Shown in pieces: positions 49,791 to 61,337 of a DNA stretch of 64,000 nucleotides. Under the pieces are notes generated by a model that saw nothing but the letters and a program-made list of their open reading frames with translations, did not search any database and had not been told where the DNA came from. Source of the DNA: Rhyacophila brunnea (taxonomy: Eukaryota; Arthropoda; Insecta; Trichoptera; Rhyacophilidae); NCBI GenBank assembly GCA_022495005.1, contig JAGYXB010000460.1, positions 1,240,001-1,304,000 on the forward strand. Reading direction: 5' to 3'. Made by a program: the position numbers and the translations under genes. Each line of letters opens with the position of its first letter. Positions within the stretch are counted from its first letter, which is position 1.

Positions 49791-49894
49791 CGTATTAAAT
49801 ATTTATTTATATATATTTATTTATTAGAATCATTTATTTTTGTTAATTCACTGTGTTTCTCTTTCCCATGGATACTTTTATTATAAAGACTCTG

Positions 49895-50075
49895 TAACCT
49901 CAGTTAAAGCACACAGACGTGTGTGATAATTTTAGTCTTGGCACTTGGCTATCCACTTTTGAGATAATCCCAGGTGTTAACATTGCTGATGATCTACATC
50001 CAAACGTATGTTGTTGTGATTTGCTCGATTAAGACTGAGTGTGGTGCGGAACGGATTGGTTTGGAGGGATCTATG
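49895..50075 (+). repeat. Dispersed repeat D, copy 2
   Basis: Shares with copy 1 (opposite orientation) tccaaacgtatg, ctcgattaagactgagtgtg, gtggtgcggaacggattggt and ttggagggatctat, in the same order and spacing. It ends abruptly where the similarity stops. Confidence 0.6.
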
Positions 50076-51518
50076 TTTGTGTTAAACTGAGGTAAATGGA
50101 ACAAACTACCATAATAATATGAACAAAAACTGTATCACGATAGTGTGATATTATTATGCAATAATATTTTTGGCACCCTTACATTAACAAATCAGGCAAT
50201 AGTATTCTTTAAGATAATAATTTTCATATCGATTATCTACAGTTATTTTATTTACCTACATACGTTATATGTGTGTGTCTGTGGTGTGAAATTTTTTCTT
50301 AATTCAGAATTGAATATAAATGATAATTTGCTATTATTACTTTGTTACAACTCATGTACGACGATGATGTTGTTACGATGTATTTATCATTGATTTATAT
50401 TTTAAATGTACCTATCTTAATATTAGCTTAATATGAAAATGTAATCGTATCTATTGATTCGATAAACAAAAATATGTATTTACATCTAAAATTAAAAATA
50501 AAATGAATAAAAGAAGTGACGTATTTTACTAATTGTTGTGTGCTCGTTTTACGTACCTTTTCTTTAGTTTGTATTTATTTAAAAAAAGTTTTAATGGTCA
50601 TTTCGCATTTTTTGACTTAAAAATCACAGTGTTTAGTACGAGTGCAGCTTGACTGAACTGTTCGGGTATCAGATGATAGAGGAAAGATCGAGCTGATGAT
50701 TTGAAGATGGCGCGATAAAAATAAATAAAGTTTTTTATCATTAATAGTACTACTTACTTACTTAATATTATTATATTGATTAAAAAATGCCTTTGTATTA
50801 TATTTTCCCTTTAATTGATACTTTTTAATTTTAATTACAATATAATATAAGAATGTGTGGTTATTCTATTAATAAGCCAATAATTAGCAAGTAATCATCG
50901 TTGTGTTTCCATCAAAACACTGAGTGAGCAGTTACTAAAAAGTAATCGGCTGTTTTCTTGCCCATATATTATATATGTGAAATAATTGCAACACTTGCCT
51001 GAAAGATCATCTCGAAGTCTAAAGGTTTTGCTTGCAAAAAATATGTTATAATATTTGGAACATCAAATAAGTTATGAAAATAAAAACGTAATCACGCAAA
51101 TCAGATATAGCCAATCGATGCAATAATATTGATACAGACTTGATATTATATAAATAATAATCAGAAAATAACCACGTTTACCTGATATTATTTATTTAAT
51201 TAAATTAAGTTAAGTTTTGTCAATTGGAATGGTTTCTTACGTAATATAATTACATCTGTGTTTTGTTTCATTTTTATAAAAAAATAATTGCTCTCGGTAT
51301 CATATCAGATAGAAAAATGAGTCGACTAGAGTCATAACTCACATTTTGCAATTTTTACATTTTTTTAGTTAAATATACCAAGTGATTTCTATCATGATTT
51401 AAAAATGACTTCTGAATTTCTCTAAGTTATCACAAATTTGTTTCTTCTGTAGGTATATTATGTTTTGAATTATTATTTTACCCATAATTTGACTCTACTG
51501 CATATATAATGACATCAC
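50076..51518. other. AT-rich non-coding stretch
   Basis: Nothing recognised. The 82-codon frame at 50145-50393 is hydrophobic and AT-driven. Confidence 0.5.
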
Positions 51519-51900
51519 CATGGCCCCCAAAAGGATGGGCTGACAGGGCTCTAGCCTAGGGCCCAGCGTGGTGGGTCGACCAGATAAATGAGATAAACAC
51601 ACATCTAAAATTTGCTCTAATAGTCAAAAAGTCGCTATTTTACTTAGGCGTTATCACCATTTTCAAATATATGGTTATTCAATGCAATTTTTGGTCGTCT
51701 TGTGTTGATACACGACAACAACATAATTTGATGTGTTCAAAAATCGCTAAAATACACTGAATTTTATTTGACCTCTAACACCATTTAAAAAACGCCAATG
51801 TAAAGACTGTCAAATGTCAGACTGTCTTTAATCTTACCGATAAGTAGGAGGGCCCCTAAAGATCCTAGCTTGGGGGCCCGCTTCAGAATGTGGGGCTATG
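51519..51900. mobile_element. Old hAT-like MITE with imperfect 8-bp duplication
   Basis: Left end catggcccccaaaaggat, right end ending tgtggggctatg (inverted: catagccccaca). GC-rich subterminal blocks (ctagcctagggccc; gatcctagcttgggggccc) stand out from an AT-rich core. The flanks gacatcac and aacatcgc agree at 6 of 8 bases, as expected for an aged target duplication. Confidence 0.55.
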
Positions 51901-52324
51901 AACATCGCTTATATATTAATTCATTCTTCATACTTGATTGCACTTCCTATAAGTTATAACTTAGCTGACGAATTTTAGAACATGCTTGTTTAATACACAA
52001 AACACTTTAAAATTGAAAGAAAATGTATTATTACCTTTGAAATGAGTATCGCAACGAAAGAAAGTATCTGTACTGGTAGGCGTCAGAAAAAAAAGTATCT
52101 ATTAGAGCCTATAAATGTGCATGGATTTATTTGCGCCAATAATGTGTATTTTAAACTATCGCGATAATGATTGTTTACACGTAAAATTGCAAACCGTCTC
52201 TCCAAACTCATTCTTAAAGTTTGGTGTAGTTCGAATTTCTTCCGGCAGGTTTGCCGCTATCGCTCTACTACGCATGCGCATTCACCGTGTAAATACCAAT
52301 TATTCCGTGAAAATTTAGAAGCTT
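51901..52324. other. Non-coding stretch
   Basis: Overlapping 67- and 97-codon frames at 52115-52464 run into the M1 element and have no motif. Confidence 0.5.
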
Positions 52325-52570
52325 CAGCACATCTATTCTATACACAAGACTGCTATCGGCCGCTATCGGTAGCTATCGAGGGTAGTATCGAAGTATTAGC
52401 ACTTATTGTTACAATTACAATAAGTTGGCCGTCTAAACAGTCAAAACTATCTATATCTCTCTAAAGAGGTGCTGTTAAAACAGAGCACGTATTGTAACAA
52501 TTACAACTAACTTACTGTAATTGGTACAATAAGTGCTAATACTTCGATACAGACCAACCCTAGATAGCTG

Positions 52571-52966
52571 GGTTACATGTAAGTTGTACGAATGCAGTTC
52601 ATCGTAGGACACTTATTCGTGCGCCGCGGTACGTGAAACATGAGTTCGTATAACATTTTATCAAATGACAAGTTCTTCGTTGAACATTTCACCGTGGAAT
52701 ACATTTGTACGTATCTTACAAAATGCGGCGATAGTTTGCAAATAGTACTATTCCAATTAGATTAACCCTAACCTAACCTAACCTAGTAAAGACATCTCAT
52801 AAAATTCGCCACATGTTGTAGCATACGTACAAATATACTCCACGGTGAAATGTTCACCGAAGAACTCGTCATTTGATTAAATGTTATACGAACTCATGTT
52901 CCACGTACTGCGGCGCACGAATAAGTGTCCTGCGGTGAACTGTTTACGTACAAATTTCTGGATACG
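52571..52966. mobile_element. Long-TIR element M2 with 9-bp target duplication and TTAGG tract
   Basis: The arms of about 150 bp are imperfect inverted repeats: gcagttcatcgtaggacact with agtgtcctgcggtgaactgt, and catttcaccgtggaatac with its complement. A short spacer carries four CCTAA units. agatagctg is repeated at 52562-52570 and 52967-52975. Long TIRs with a 9-bp duplication are characteristic of MULE-type miniatures, although an 8-bp hAT duplication cannot be excluded. The 109-codon minus-strand frame across its end is chance. Confidence 0.75.
52765..52785 (-). repeat. CCTAA (TTAGG) short tract in M2
   Basis: Four near-perfect CCTAA units (taaccctaacctaacctaac), read as TTAGG on the minus strand. 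The flanking bases match those around the 8.04 kb tract (ttggaa next to the repeat in both). Confidence 0.75.
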
Positions 52967-53015
52967 AGATAGCTGCCGTAGCGGCCAAAAGCAGTCTTGT
53001 GTATAGAATATTTTG

Positions 53016-54562
53016 ATCCATGCATGCAATCTTGCAACTGGCATGATAATACGTATTTACACGTGAATTTTCTTGTTATGGACACGATAATGCGTAATGT
53101 CAGCATGAAATCCATGCACGTGTAAACGGGGTATAAGTAACGGTCAAAAAATATCGATGTCAAATAAGTCTTGTAGGTGTTTTCCGAAAAAAAGTCGTAA
53201 AATACCGGGTATAGTATTGACAAAAAGTATTGATACCAAAGTATCTATCAAAAATACAATAGATACTATTTTGAGATACTGGCTGTACATATGTGCTATG
53301 TTATATTATACTCCATAACGCTATACAATAATTAGATTATTTTAGTATTTTATTACTAATATTAATCCCCCCTGGATGAAATTTTATATTACCAGTTATT
53401 AACATGTTAGCATAATATAAATTAAGTTTGAAATTCATATTTCAGATAAGTATTATGTTGTAAAAAACTTTATAAATAGTTGAATATTTCATTTAGTATC
53501 GGAAAAAAACTTGTCCTATAATCAAATCACATTAAGTGTTATTTCACACACGTTGCATAAAGATATTTGCAAAGGTTGCCAAAATGTGCATTCACCAAAT
53601 TTATTTCAGTAATAATAAAATTGTATCTATTTTACGTGAACTAAAAACATCAATCTGTAATTACTGTTGAGTCGTTATAAGCAGAAGCGCCAAATCCATA
53701 TTAATAAAATCAATTTTGTTTATATTTGCTTAGGATATTTTTTTAGATTTATACTGATAGTATAGGTATACACTTTCAGTTGACTTTTCCGTGAATCATT
53801 TTAACTTTTTTTTTTATTATTTACTACGATTATTACAATGTGCATATCAGGTAACACATAATTATTTGAAACTGAAATACCTAACGGGTGTGGAGTAACA
53901 GGTACCAATCTCGAGTGTCGAAGAATGTGGGATAAACTTAAACAGTATGTCAAGAATCTCACTCTTAGTTCATGCACTGACACTCATTCAATAATGGTGT
54001 ATTTGAAAGTTGCAACATACACTATTGCACGTCTATAATGTGCGTTTCATTTTCGTAGTACACTCGTACATTCAAATCCCTACTTCAAAATGCAGTATAT
54101 TGGGGTATATCCTATCCGAATTATATTTATTATTCTGTTCTGTGGTACATAATATATATATTCATTATATTCATATAGCCATAAAAAACCTAGGCCTTTA
54201 AAATCGATTTATATAGTATAAAACTCTCATCGTATAGATTTTATATAAGTATAATTTTACACATAACGTTATTTTGATGTTACGTGTGTAATTTACATAA
54301 TATTCTACATTCTAGACTTATAAAGATAAATGAATTGAATATAATTTAGGTCAGCTAACAAAAATTAGTAAATCTCTAAATTATATTATAGTCTGACAGC
54401 TATAAAAAAAATTTAGTCTCGGTCTCTTATCGAATGTTGGATTCTTTCATTGTCATTCAATTGGCTCCTACTTTTTGCTGCCATGTACTCGTACTTACAG
54501 CGATGTTGTAGAGTTGCAATACAGTGGGTTTTAGAATGATCCAAGTGCAAGAATGTAATTGT
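53016..54562. other. AT-rich non-coding stretch
   Basis: Nothing recognised. Confidence 0.5.
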
Positions 54563-54703
54563 CGCGCGGGGGCGGTGCGGCGGCGTCTTGCGACACTCAA
54601 ACGTATAACCGTGTGTAAAATGTTCGTAGACAGTGTCTTTTTTGGGGCATAACACACACGGTTATATGTTTGAGTTTCGCAAGACGCCGCCGCGCCGCGC
54701 CCG
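54563..54703. repeat. GC-rich inverted repeat (hairpin)
   Basis: Arms of about 50 bp (gcggcggcgtcttgcgacac ... cgtataaccgtgtgt and the inverted partner) with about three mismatches around a 35-bp spacer. The outer parts are almost pure G+C, which is exceptional in this window. It may be a short MITE. The overlapping minus-strand frames of 66-80 codons are products of the repeat and not genes. Confidence 0.8.
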
Positions 54704-56899
54704 TCAAATCACTACGGCCGAGCACTTAGGTACTACTGTACAACAAAATTTATCACTGAGCAAAATATTCATAAAATATCAATCAACTAATATTGAACGT
54801 ACTTTTAAATAAACTGATACATATTTTGATATAAAATGTTCAATTAAAAGTATAATTATCTATCACGGTAATTAAAGTTCGCGAAACGTTTCAGAACTTT
54901 TATGTATAGGCATTTGCCATACAATACATAGCACCTTTGTACCGAATATGTTGCTAGTTTTTCATTAACGCTTTTTAAACGTGGCGAAATTTTAATGAAT
55001 TCTTTTGTTTTAGCACTAACCCACTTTTTATTTAGACCAAAATGTTTGAGTAAGAAGGTAAATGCATTTTCATTTAAAATCAAGTTCTTACTTCAATTTC
55101 AACACAATTTGGTATTGAAATGATATGCATAAGTGGACAAGCCTTTTTAATATGATATCAATATTGATGATTTTCTATTCTATTATATTATCTAGTTGTA
55201 GTATTGAAGTGACTACTTATAATGAAAATAATTATTTACTACATCATTACAAAAACAGTCAAGAAAACTGTATTTCTGATAAATAATCATCAATCTAATG
55301 CCAGATTGTGTCCTTTCTAAGCTAGTTAAATTTCTTTTGATTATAACTATTTTGCTGAAACAGTGGCTCTAGTGTTTGTTTCACGTTATTTGCATCTTGA
55401 GTAACACTGGATGACTAAAATTGTCCAGTAAAAATAATACTTCCTTACAGCAATACTTATATTTTAATTGTTGACTAATTATAATAAAAATATATAGATA
55501 TATATTATTTACATTTTATTACGTATTATAAAAATATATTGTTCATTTGAATTAATTGGGACATTTTTAAAGGACGGCCGACACAAAAAGCATCGATCAG
55601 TAGTTAATATTTCCATGTCTTCCTACTCAGCGTCACTTAATAAATCCAACCGGTTTCATTTTGAATAGCCCGGTCTATTGATGCATTTAATTATTATGAG
55701 GACCTATAATATAAATGTACGTCATGTTGAAATCTTGCTCGATAAATGTGATGCAGCAGCTGATGCACTATGATAAAATTTTAGTGTGATTGATGATATA
55801 GATCAAAATGCAACTCTTGGTGTCCAATTTTCCGCTTGGTCAGAAGGTCACTAGTGCATATTAAAAGATCTAATAAATTTATAATGTTTGGTTCTCACGG
55901 GATTTAAGAAACAAAATATCAAACATGAATGCACAATACGTTCGATGAATTCCATTTATAAAAATAAATTAAAATGTCAAAGCGTAGGAAATATTGATTT
56001 GTCTTGTCATAAATCTTCACAAATTCACCTTTTACGTTTTATTTTTCTACAAATCAGTAAGTGTCAGCTATATAAATTATAGTTATCTACATTATTATAT
56101 TTCATCTGTATTTTTATTATCTTTATGATGAAATCTTCAAATATTTATTTACGTAAATAAAACAACAACATTATTTAGTATTTAGTTCGTATAATTTATT
56201 ATGCATCAGATACGGTTTCGTACACTTACAGTGACATTCTCTTGTGATACCTACATTTATTATCATCCCCATCTATCGTTAGGGCTTCCAGTTTATTTTT
56301 TTGTTTTTTCAAGATTCATATTAACTATACTGTAATTATTGAATGGTAAAGGCATCTCACTTGAATAAATTAATCGTCAGGTTCAGCAGCTCTTTTAAAT
56401 AAAGTCTAACAAAACCAAAAATATTACCGTCTGATACTAAATTATTTTGTTTAACCCATGGGTTTTGAGACATTTGAAACCTTCTGATTTGAAGACTGTA
56501 GTTGAGATAAATTTTTGCTTGACTGATAAAGCAACCGAGTACCTGAGACTGCAAATAAACATTTACATCTAAAGAGATAATGCAGTCGCAATGTTAGGTA
56601 CGGTTGAAATATGCAGCGTACTAGAGGAGTATTTTATACAAAGAGAAAACCTAGCATTTTAAAAGTTTTATAATATTAGTGTACCTATATTATATACTTA
56701 TATCATTTAATTATATATCTTAACTCCCTATAATTATGTTTTACTCTTTTATTGTTAATATATTTACATAATAATTCTCCGAGTAATTTTCATTGAACTA
56801 ATAATTCAATAAGCAGATGGTGCTGATTAGGTTTTAAAATTCAATTCAACCCTGCTTAAACCAAACCATAATAGTTTAGGTGTGCTATGGGTGAACCAA
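54704..56899. other. AT-rich non-coding stretch
   Basis: Nothing recognised. The 75-codon minus-strand frame at 55083-54856 is Lys/Phe-rich without a motif. Confidence 0.5.
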
Positions 56900-57195
56900 C
56901 AAAAATAGTTCACACTTTTTCAATCATAGTTATGTGTTTTTGTTAAATTTAGTTGTTTAAAGCCCTGCCTAAATCAAACTATTGTACATAGATAAAAATA
57001 TTCTCATATCTATAAAATATCTAAAATGATGTATGGTTTAATGGCATTTTAGATATTTTATAGATAAATGAATATTTTTTGACTATTATCTAATATAGCT
57101 TGGATTAGGTAGGGTTTAATTGAATTTACATACTATTTACACATTGTAGTCTTAATTCAATGAAAAGTGACTGACAAAGTTTAGTGTGCACTTTT
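56900..57195. mobile_element. AT-rich fold-back element
   Basis: Centre at about 57037, with near-perfect inner arms (tctataaaatatctaaaatg and complement). Pairing extends outward with mismatches (gccctgcctaaatcaaacta against accctacctaatccaagcta; cactttttcaat against its counterpart). It is probably an old MITE. The ends and target duplication are not resolved. Confidence 0.55.
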
Positions 57196-57980
57196 TATGT
57201 CATATATTAACAGCGTACTTCTACCCTTCGCCACTGGTATGTAATTATACCATAAATTAGTTTAAAAAAGTAAACATCTGGTTAAAAAAGAAAAAGGATA
57301 TAAGAAAACTAATATAACAAAAAAACACACAAAAACAAAATCACAGATCTAGTCACAGTGGAACCGGAAAGGCATCAATCCACAGTCTCCGGTTCCGCCT
57401 GGTATATGGCTTAACTTCTCCAAGGAAGATATATAACTATGTTTCATAACTCCATAGTATGATCCGTGGTCTGAAGCTCACCATACTTGAAAAATGTGGA
57501 TTATTTCAATTCCTACTTATAAATTGTATAATAATACGGGATTTGGTTAAGACAAACAATATTTAATAAGTTATAAGTACTAAATTTCTATCATTTAAGT
57601 TTTGGGTGTTTAATACAATTGTTGAGCACAGATAATCTTTTACCAAAGATTTTTACCAAAAAGATTTTTTATTTGGAATGAGTTAGTTTTTTTTTTGTTT
57701 AATAAAGCTGGGTCAATTATTGATCATCATCAATATTATTTAACATACAAAAATTTTAGCATTTCGAAGTTAATTATCTTGTTTATTGGTGATATAATAG
57801 AGAAACTTTATATTGACACTTTGATGTTTACGATGTTGCATGAATACAGCTAAAAATGTTGTTCGTTAAACGACATCATGCGTGTGAAGGCCAAGCACGT
57901 ATAATAAAATAACTCAATTTTATATTCTCGCTGTATTGTAAAATATCTAACAATACCTGCACATGTTTTAAAAATTTCAG
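57196..57980. other. Non-coding flank of the ORF2 remnant
   Basis: Nothing recognised up to the 5' truncation point of the LINE. Confidence 0.55.
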
Positions 57981-60900
57981 AATGTCAGAGAGGATGTCGC
58001 TGACGTATGCCTTGACTCTGACTTAGTAGCGATTAACAATGGACAAAGTACCAGGGTCGCCCCTCCAAATCAGAGAGGAGCGGCACCGGATATAACATTT
58101 ATCTCCAACGAGCTGGTACTGGAAATCGATTGGAAAATAGACTCCGATACGATGGGCAGTGACCACTTACCCATTATCATCGAGTTTGTGGAAAATCAAT
58201 GCCAAACAGAAATCATCCCAAGAAGAAATTACCCTAAAGCAAACTGGGAACAATATCGAGAAATAATCTCAAATGACATAGACAGACTTACAGAACCTAC
58301 CAGAGATGCACAAGTAGAGTATGATAAATTGGAGGCAATATTGAATAATGGGGCAAATTCAAGCATTCCGAGACTCAAAGTATGCAGTCACCCAAACTTT
58401 AGACCAAAACCATGGTGGAACTCCGAAGTATCAAAGGCAATCGCTGAGAGAAGACTTGCCTATACTCGCTTCAAAAAAATCAGTTCCACAGAAAACTACC
58501 TAGAACTAAAGAAAAAGCAAGCCACGACTCGAAAAGTAATCCTAAAAGCCAAAAGAGAAAGTTGGAAAACATTTTGTGACTCCGTCAACTCGGAAACTTC
58601 CTACTCAGAAATGTGGAGAAAAATGAGTTGGATGAAAGGCAAATCGGGAAACAAATTCAATAATCAACTGGATGAAAGCATGGCGTCACTCCTCCTTCAA
58701 CAACTAGCAAGTAAAAGTGACGAAATGAAGGAAGAAATCGCAGAACAGGAAACATATAATCCTAATGATACAATGAATGAAATTCTTACAGTGGCGGAAC
58801 TAAGATCAGTAACCAAAAATAAAGACACTGCCCCCGGCATGGACGAAGTTTCATATTCCATGATCGCTCAGCTGCCAGAGATCGGAAAAAATAAACTAGT
58901 GGAGATATTCAACTAAATCATGGAAACCGGCAAAGTCCCTAGGCAATGGAAGGAAACGATGATTATCCCAATCTTAAAACCAGGGCGAGATCCTACCCTA
59001 GTGTCGTCAGTCAGACCAATTGCACTCATATCATGCATGTGCAAAACGTTCAACCAGATGATTGCAAGAAGAATCGAATGGTTTGCAGAGAAAAAACAAC
59101 TATTTCATCACAATACTACGGGATTCAGAAGGCAAAAGTCGACTCTGGAGAACATAGGCAACCTAGTACTAGACATCAATGCAGCACAGGTCAAAAACGA
59201 AGTAACTCTGACAACATTCCTGGACATCCAGGATGCGTATAATAATGTGCATGTGAAAGAAGTGTCAAGGGTGTTGAACGAATGGGGAATCGGTGGGAAG
59301 ATCACTAAATATCTTAAGCAGTATTTAAATGAAAGAAAAATCACCATGTGCATTAATAATGAAAAGAAGAGTACGGTATGCTCAAGAGGCCTTCCGCAAG
59401 GAGACCCCCTATCCCCATTACTATTCAACATTCTTACAACTGACATATTAAAGTTAATGACGAGGGTCAACATTGTATAATATGCAGATGATTTTGCACT
59501 TTTTTGTTCGGGAAAAAGAGTAGATGAATGTCAAAGGTTAATGCAGAAGAGTCTTGACGAAATGAAATTATTATTGAAAACGCGAGGCCTCAAAGTAGCT
59601 CCCAGCAAAACTAAGGTGGTTCTTTTTGCCAGAGGCAAGAGACAAAACCAGCTTAACTTAAAAATCGACGGCACTATAATAGAAAGAGTAGACACTTATA
59701 AATTTTTAGGTATGAACCTGGACTATAGACTAACGTGGAAGCATCATATTAGTCATTGCGCGAATAGCCTGACACAACTGAACATCTGAACATACTCAAA
59801 GTACTCGCGGGAGGTGGGTGGGGCGTACACCCCATTCATATGAGAAGGTTATACACGGCACTCATTAGAAGCCGATTAGATTACGGGAGCATGTTTTACC
59901 ACTCCGCCGCCGAAACTAATTCGGTGAGGCTAGACCGCATCCAGTCCAAAGCATTAAGAATATGTGGAGGACTTATCAGGACAACACCCATTCACGTGCT
60001 CCAAGCGGAACTCAGCGTACCTCCACTGAATGTCAGGAGATGGGCACTGGCTACCAAGACATGGATGAAGTGGAAATCTATAATAGATAACCCCATATTG
60101 GCAAAGGTGAAACTCCTATACGAGCTTGTTGAAAGCAATACATACTATGAAAAAAGAAAGCTCCCTCTACTGGTAGGAATCCTAAAAGCCACAGAAAGTT
60201 GGGAGGTATTAAATACAAAATAGCTAGGTATGTATTCGCTGAGGAGGCCAGTTGGTACCTACGACCTCAGCTCTGTTATCCAACTAGAGGTCAAAGGAAT
60301 AGACAAACCAAAACGGAGCATAGTATCCGATAAAGGAAGAGAGCGTGTCAAAAAAATGCTGACAGAGAGGTACGCAGGATGGAGCCACCTTTATACAGAT
60401 GGATCCAAAGATCAGAATAGAGCAGGAGCAGCTCTTGTGATACCAGAAATAGGTATAAACAAGAGCTGGAAGCTAAACCCAGCAATACCAATAATGACGG
60501 CGGAACTCATCGCAATAAACGAAGCAATTAAATACACTTTAAGCGATGATTTCTCGGCGCAATCCGCTGTCATTTTAACAGACTCTAAAAGCGCTTTACA
60601 ACATCTTGCCGCAGCAACTCGCTCACATAACAGTAAAACCATAGCATACCACATCCTTGACCAGATCGACGCCAAGAAAAATAGAGGAGGAGATTTATGC
60701 CTTCAATGGATCCCATCGCACATGGGCATTGAGGGAAATGAAAGGGCAGATGAGCTGGCAAAGGTAGCCGGCCATTCAGGGGTACCATATCAGTGGATAC
60801 CAGAAAACCTGGACTGGAATGAGGCTATAAAGAAAATGTGCCATAGTATGTGGATAGATTTTCACCATAGGGCATCATTAGAAAAGGGGAAATGGAGTAA

Positions 60901-61246
60901 GTCGATTTTACCAACACCACGAGAGGTGCCCTGGTTTGTAGAGTCTTCTTTGACGAGGAATGAGCTTAAGTTAATACTGAGGCTAAGAACAGGGCACACC
61001 ATGGGCAAGAGATTTGATGTCCTCATGGGAAGAAGCGAATCGCAGCTCTGCGATGAATGTCATGTTTTAGAGGACATTGTACATATAGCACTGCAGTGCC
61101 CCAAATATGAAGTTCATAGAGTACAGCTGCGAATTGCAGATATCTATGAGAATGTCGACGAATTGAAGGGTGTCCTGGCGGTGGGTAAGACGGAAGAGTT
61201 AGGCAAAATTGTAAAGTTATTTAACAGAATAGGAGTGAGGACCTGA
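57981..61246 (+). pseudogene. LINE ORF2 polyprotein: endonuclease C-end, reverse transcriptase, RNase H (inactivated)
   Basis: The region encodes, in order: the end of the APE-type endonuclease, including GSDHLPI at 58155; a basic linker with a PWWN motif near 58410; and the RT. RT landmarks are motif GFRRQKST near 59121, motif A FLDIQDAY near 59217, motif B GLPQGDPLSPLLFN near 59391 and motif C YADD at 59481. RNase H spans about 60380-60780, with putative catalytic D (60398), E (60503) and D of TDSK, then SHMGIEGNERAD. A CX2CX7HX4C knuckle lies near 61049-61099. Breaks: TAA at 58914, TAA at 59478 (immediately before YADD), a frame change near 59785 next to an imperfect 8-bp duplication (aacatctg/aacatact), and TAG at 60221. 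All blocks between the breaks stay in register, so the copy decayed recently. It cannot produce full-length ORF2. Confidence 0.92.
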
Positions 61247-61337
61247 TCGACGGATCCCCTTCTAGAAGAGAAGAGGCGATATGACAGCGAGTCGCAGTCA
61301 AAGCCTCGGTAAAATCACAAAAAAAAAAAAAAAAAAA
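57981..61337 (+). mobile_element. 5'-truncated non-LTR retrotransposon (ORF2 half) with poly(A)
   Basis: A LINE copy that begins abruptly inside the endonuclease domain and ends with a 3' UTR of about 70 nt and a run of 19 A (61319-61337). The open frame can be read from 57981, right after an AT-rich host-like stretch, which marks the 5' truncation typical of incomplete reverse transcription. I could not find a convincing target duplication. Domain order (endonuclease, RT, RNase H, C-terminal CCHC) places it in the Jockey superfamily in the broad sense, closest in layout to the RNase H-bearing I/LOA/R1-like clades. It is distinctly less AT-rich than its flanks. Confidence 0.9.

Larger units (their letters stand above)
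52325..53015. mobile_element. Fold-back MITE, family M1, interrupted by M2
   Basis: Left end cagcacatctattctataca and right end cagtcttgtgtatagaata are M1 termini, and the M1 core lies at about 52400-52560. The copy is split after 52570 by a 396-bp M2 element. Removing M2 and one copy of agatagctg restores the order seen in the uninterrupted 12.4 kb copy. Part of the inner inverted repeat is duplicated on the right side. Confidence 0.75.

Noticed and set aside
54413..54657. Two minus-strand frames of 66 and 80 codons
   Set aside because: Both run through the GC-rich inverted repeat, which keeps frames open by composition.
59108..59473. 121-codon minus-strand frame within ORF2
   Set aside because: Lies antisense to the RT palm motifs and has no independent features.
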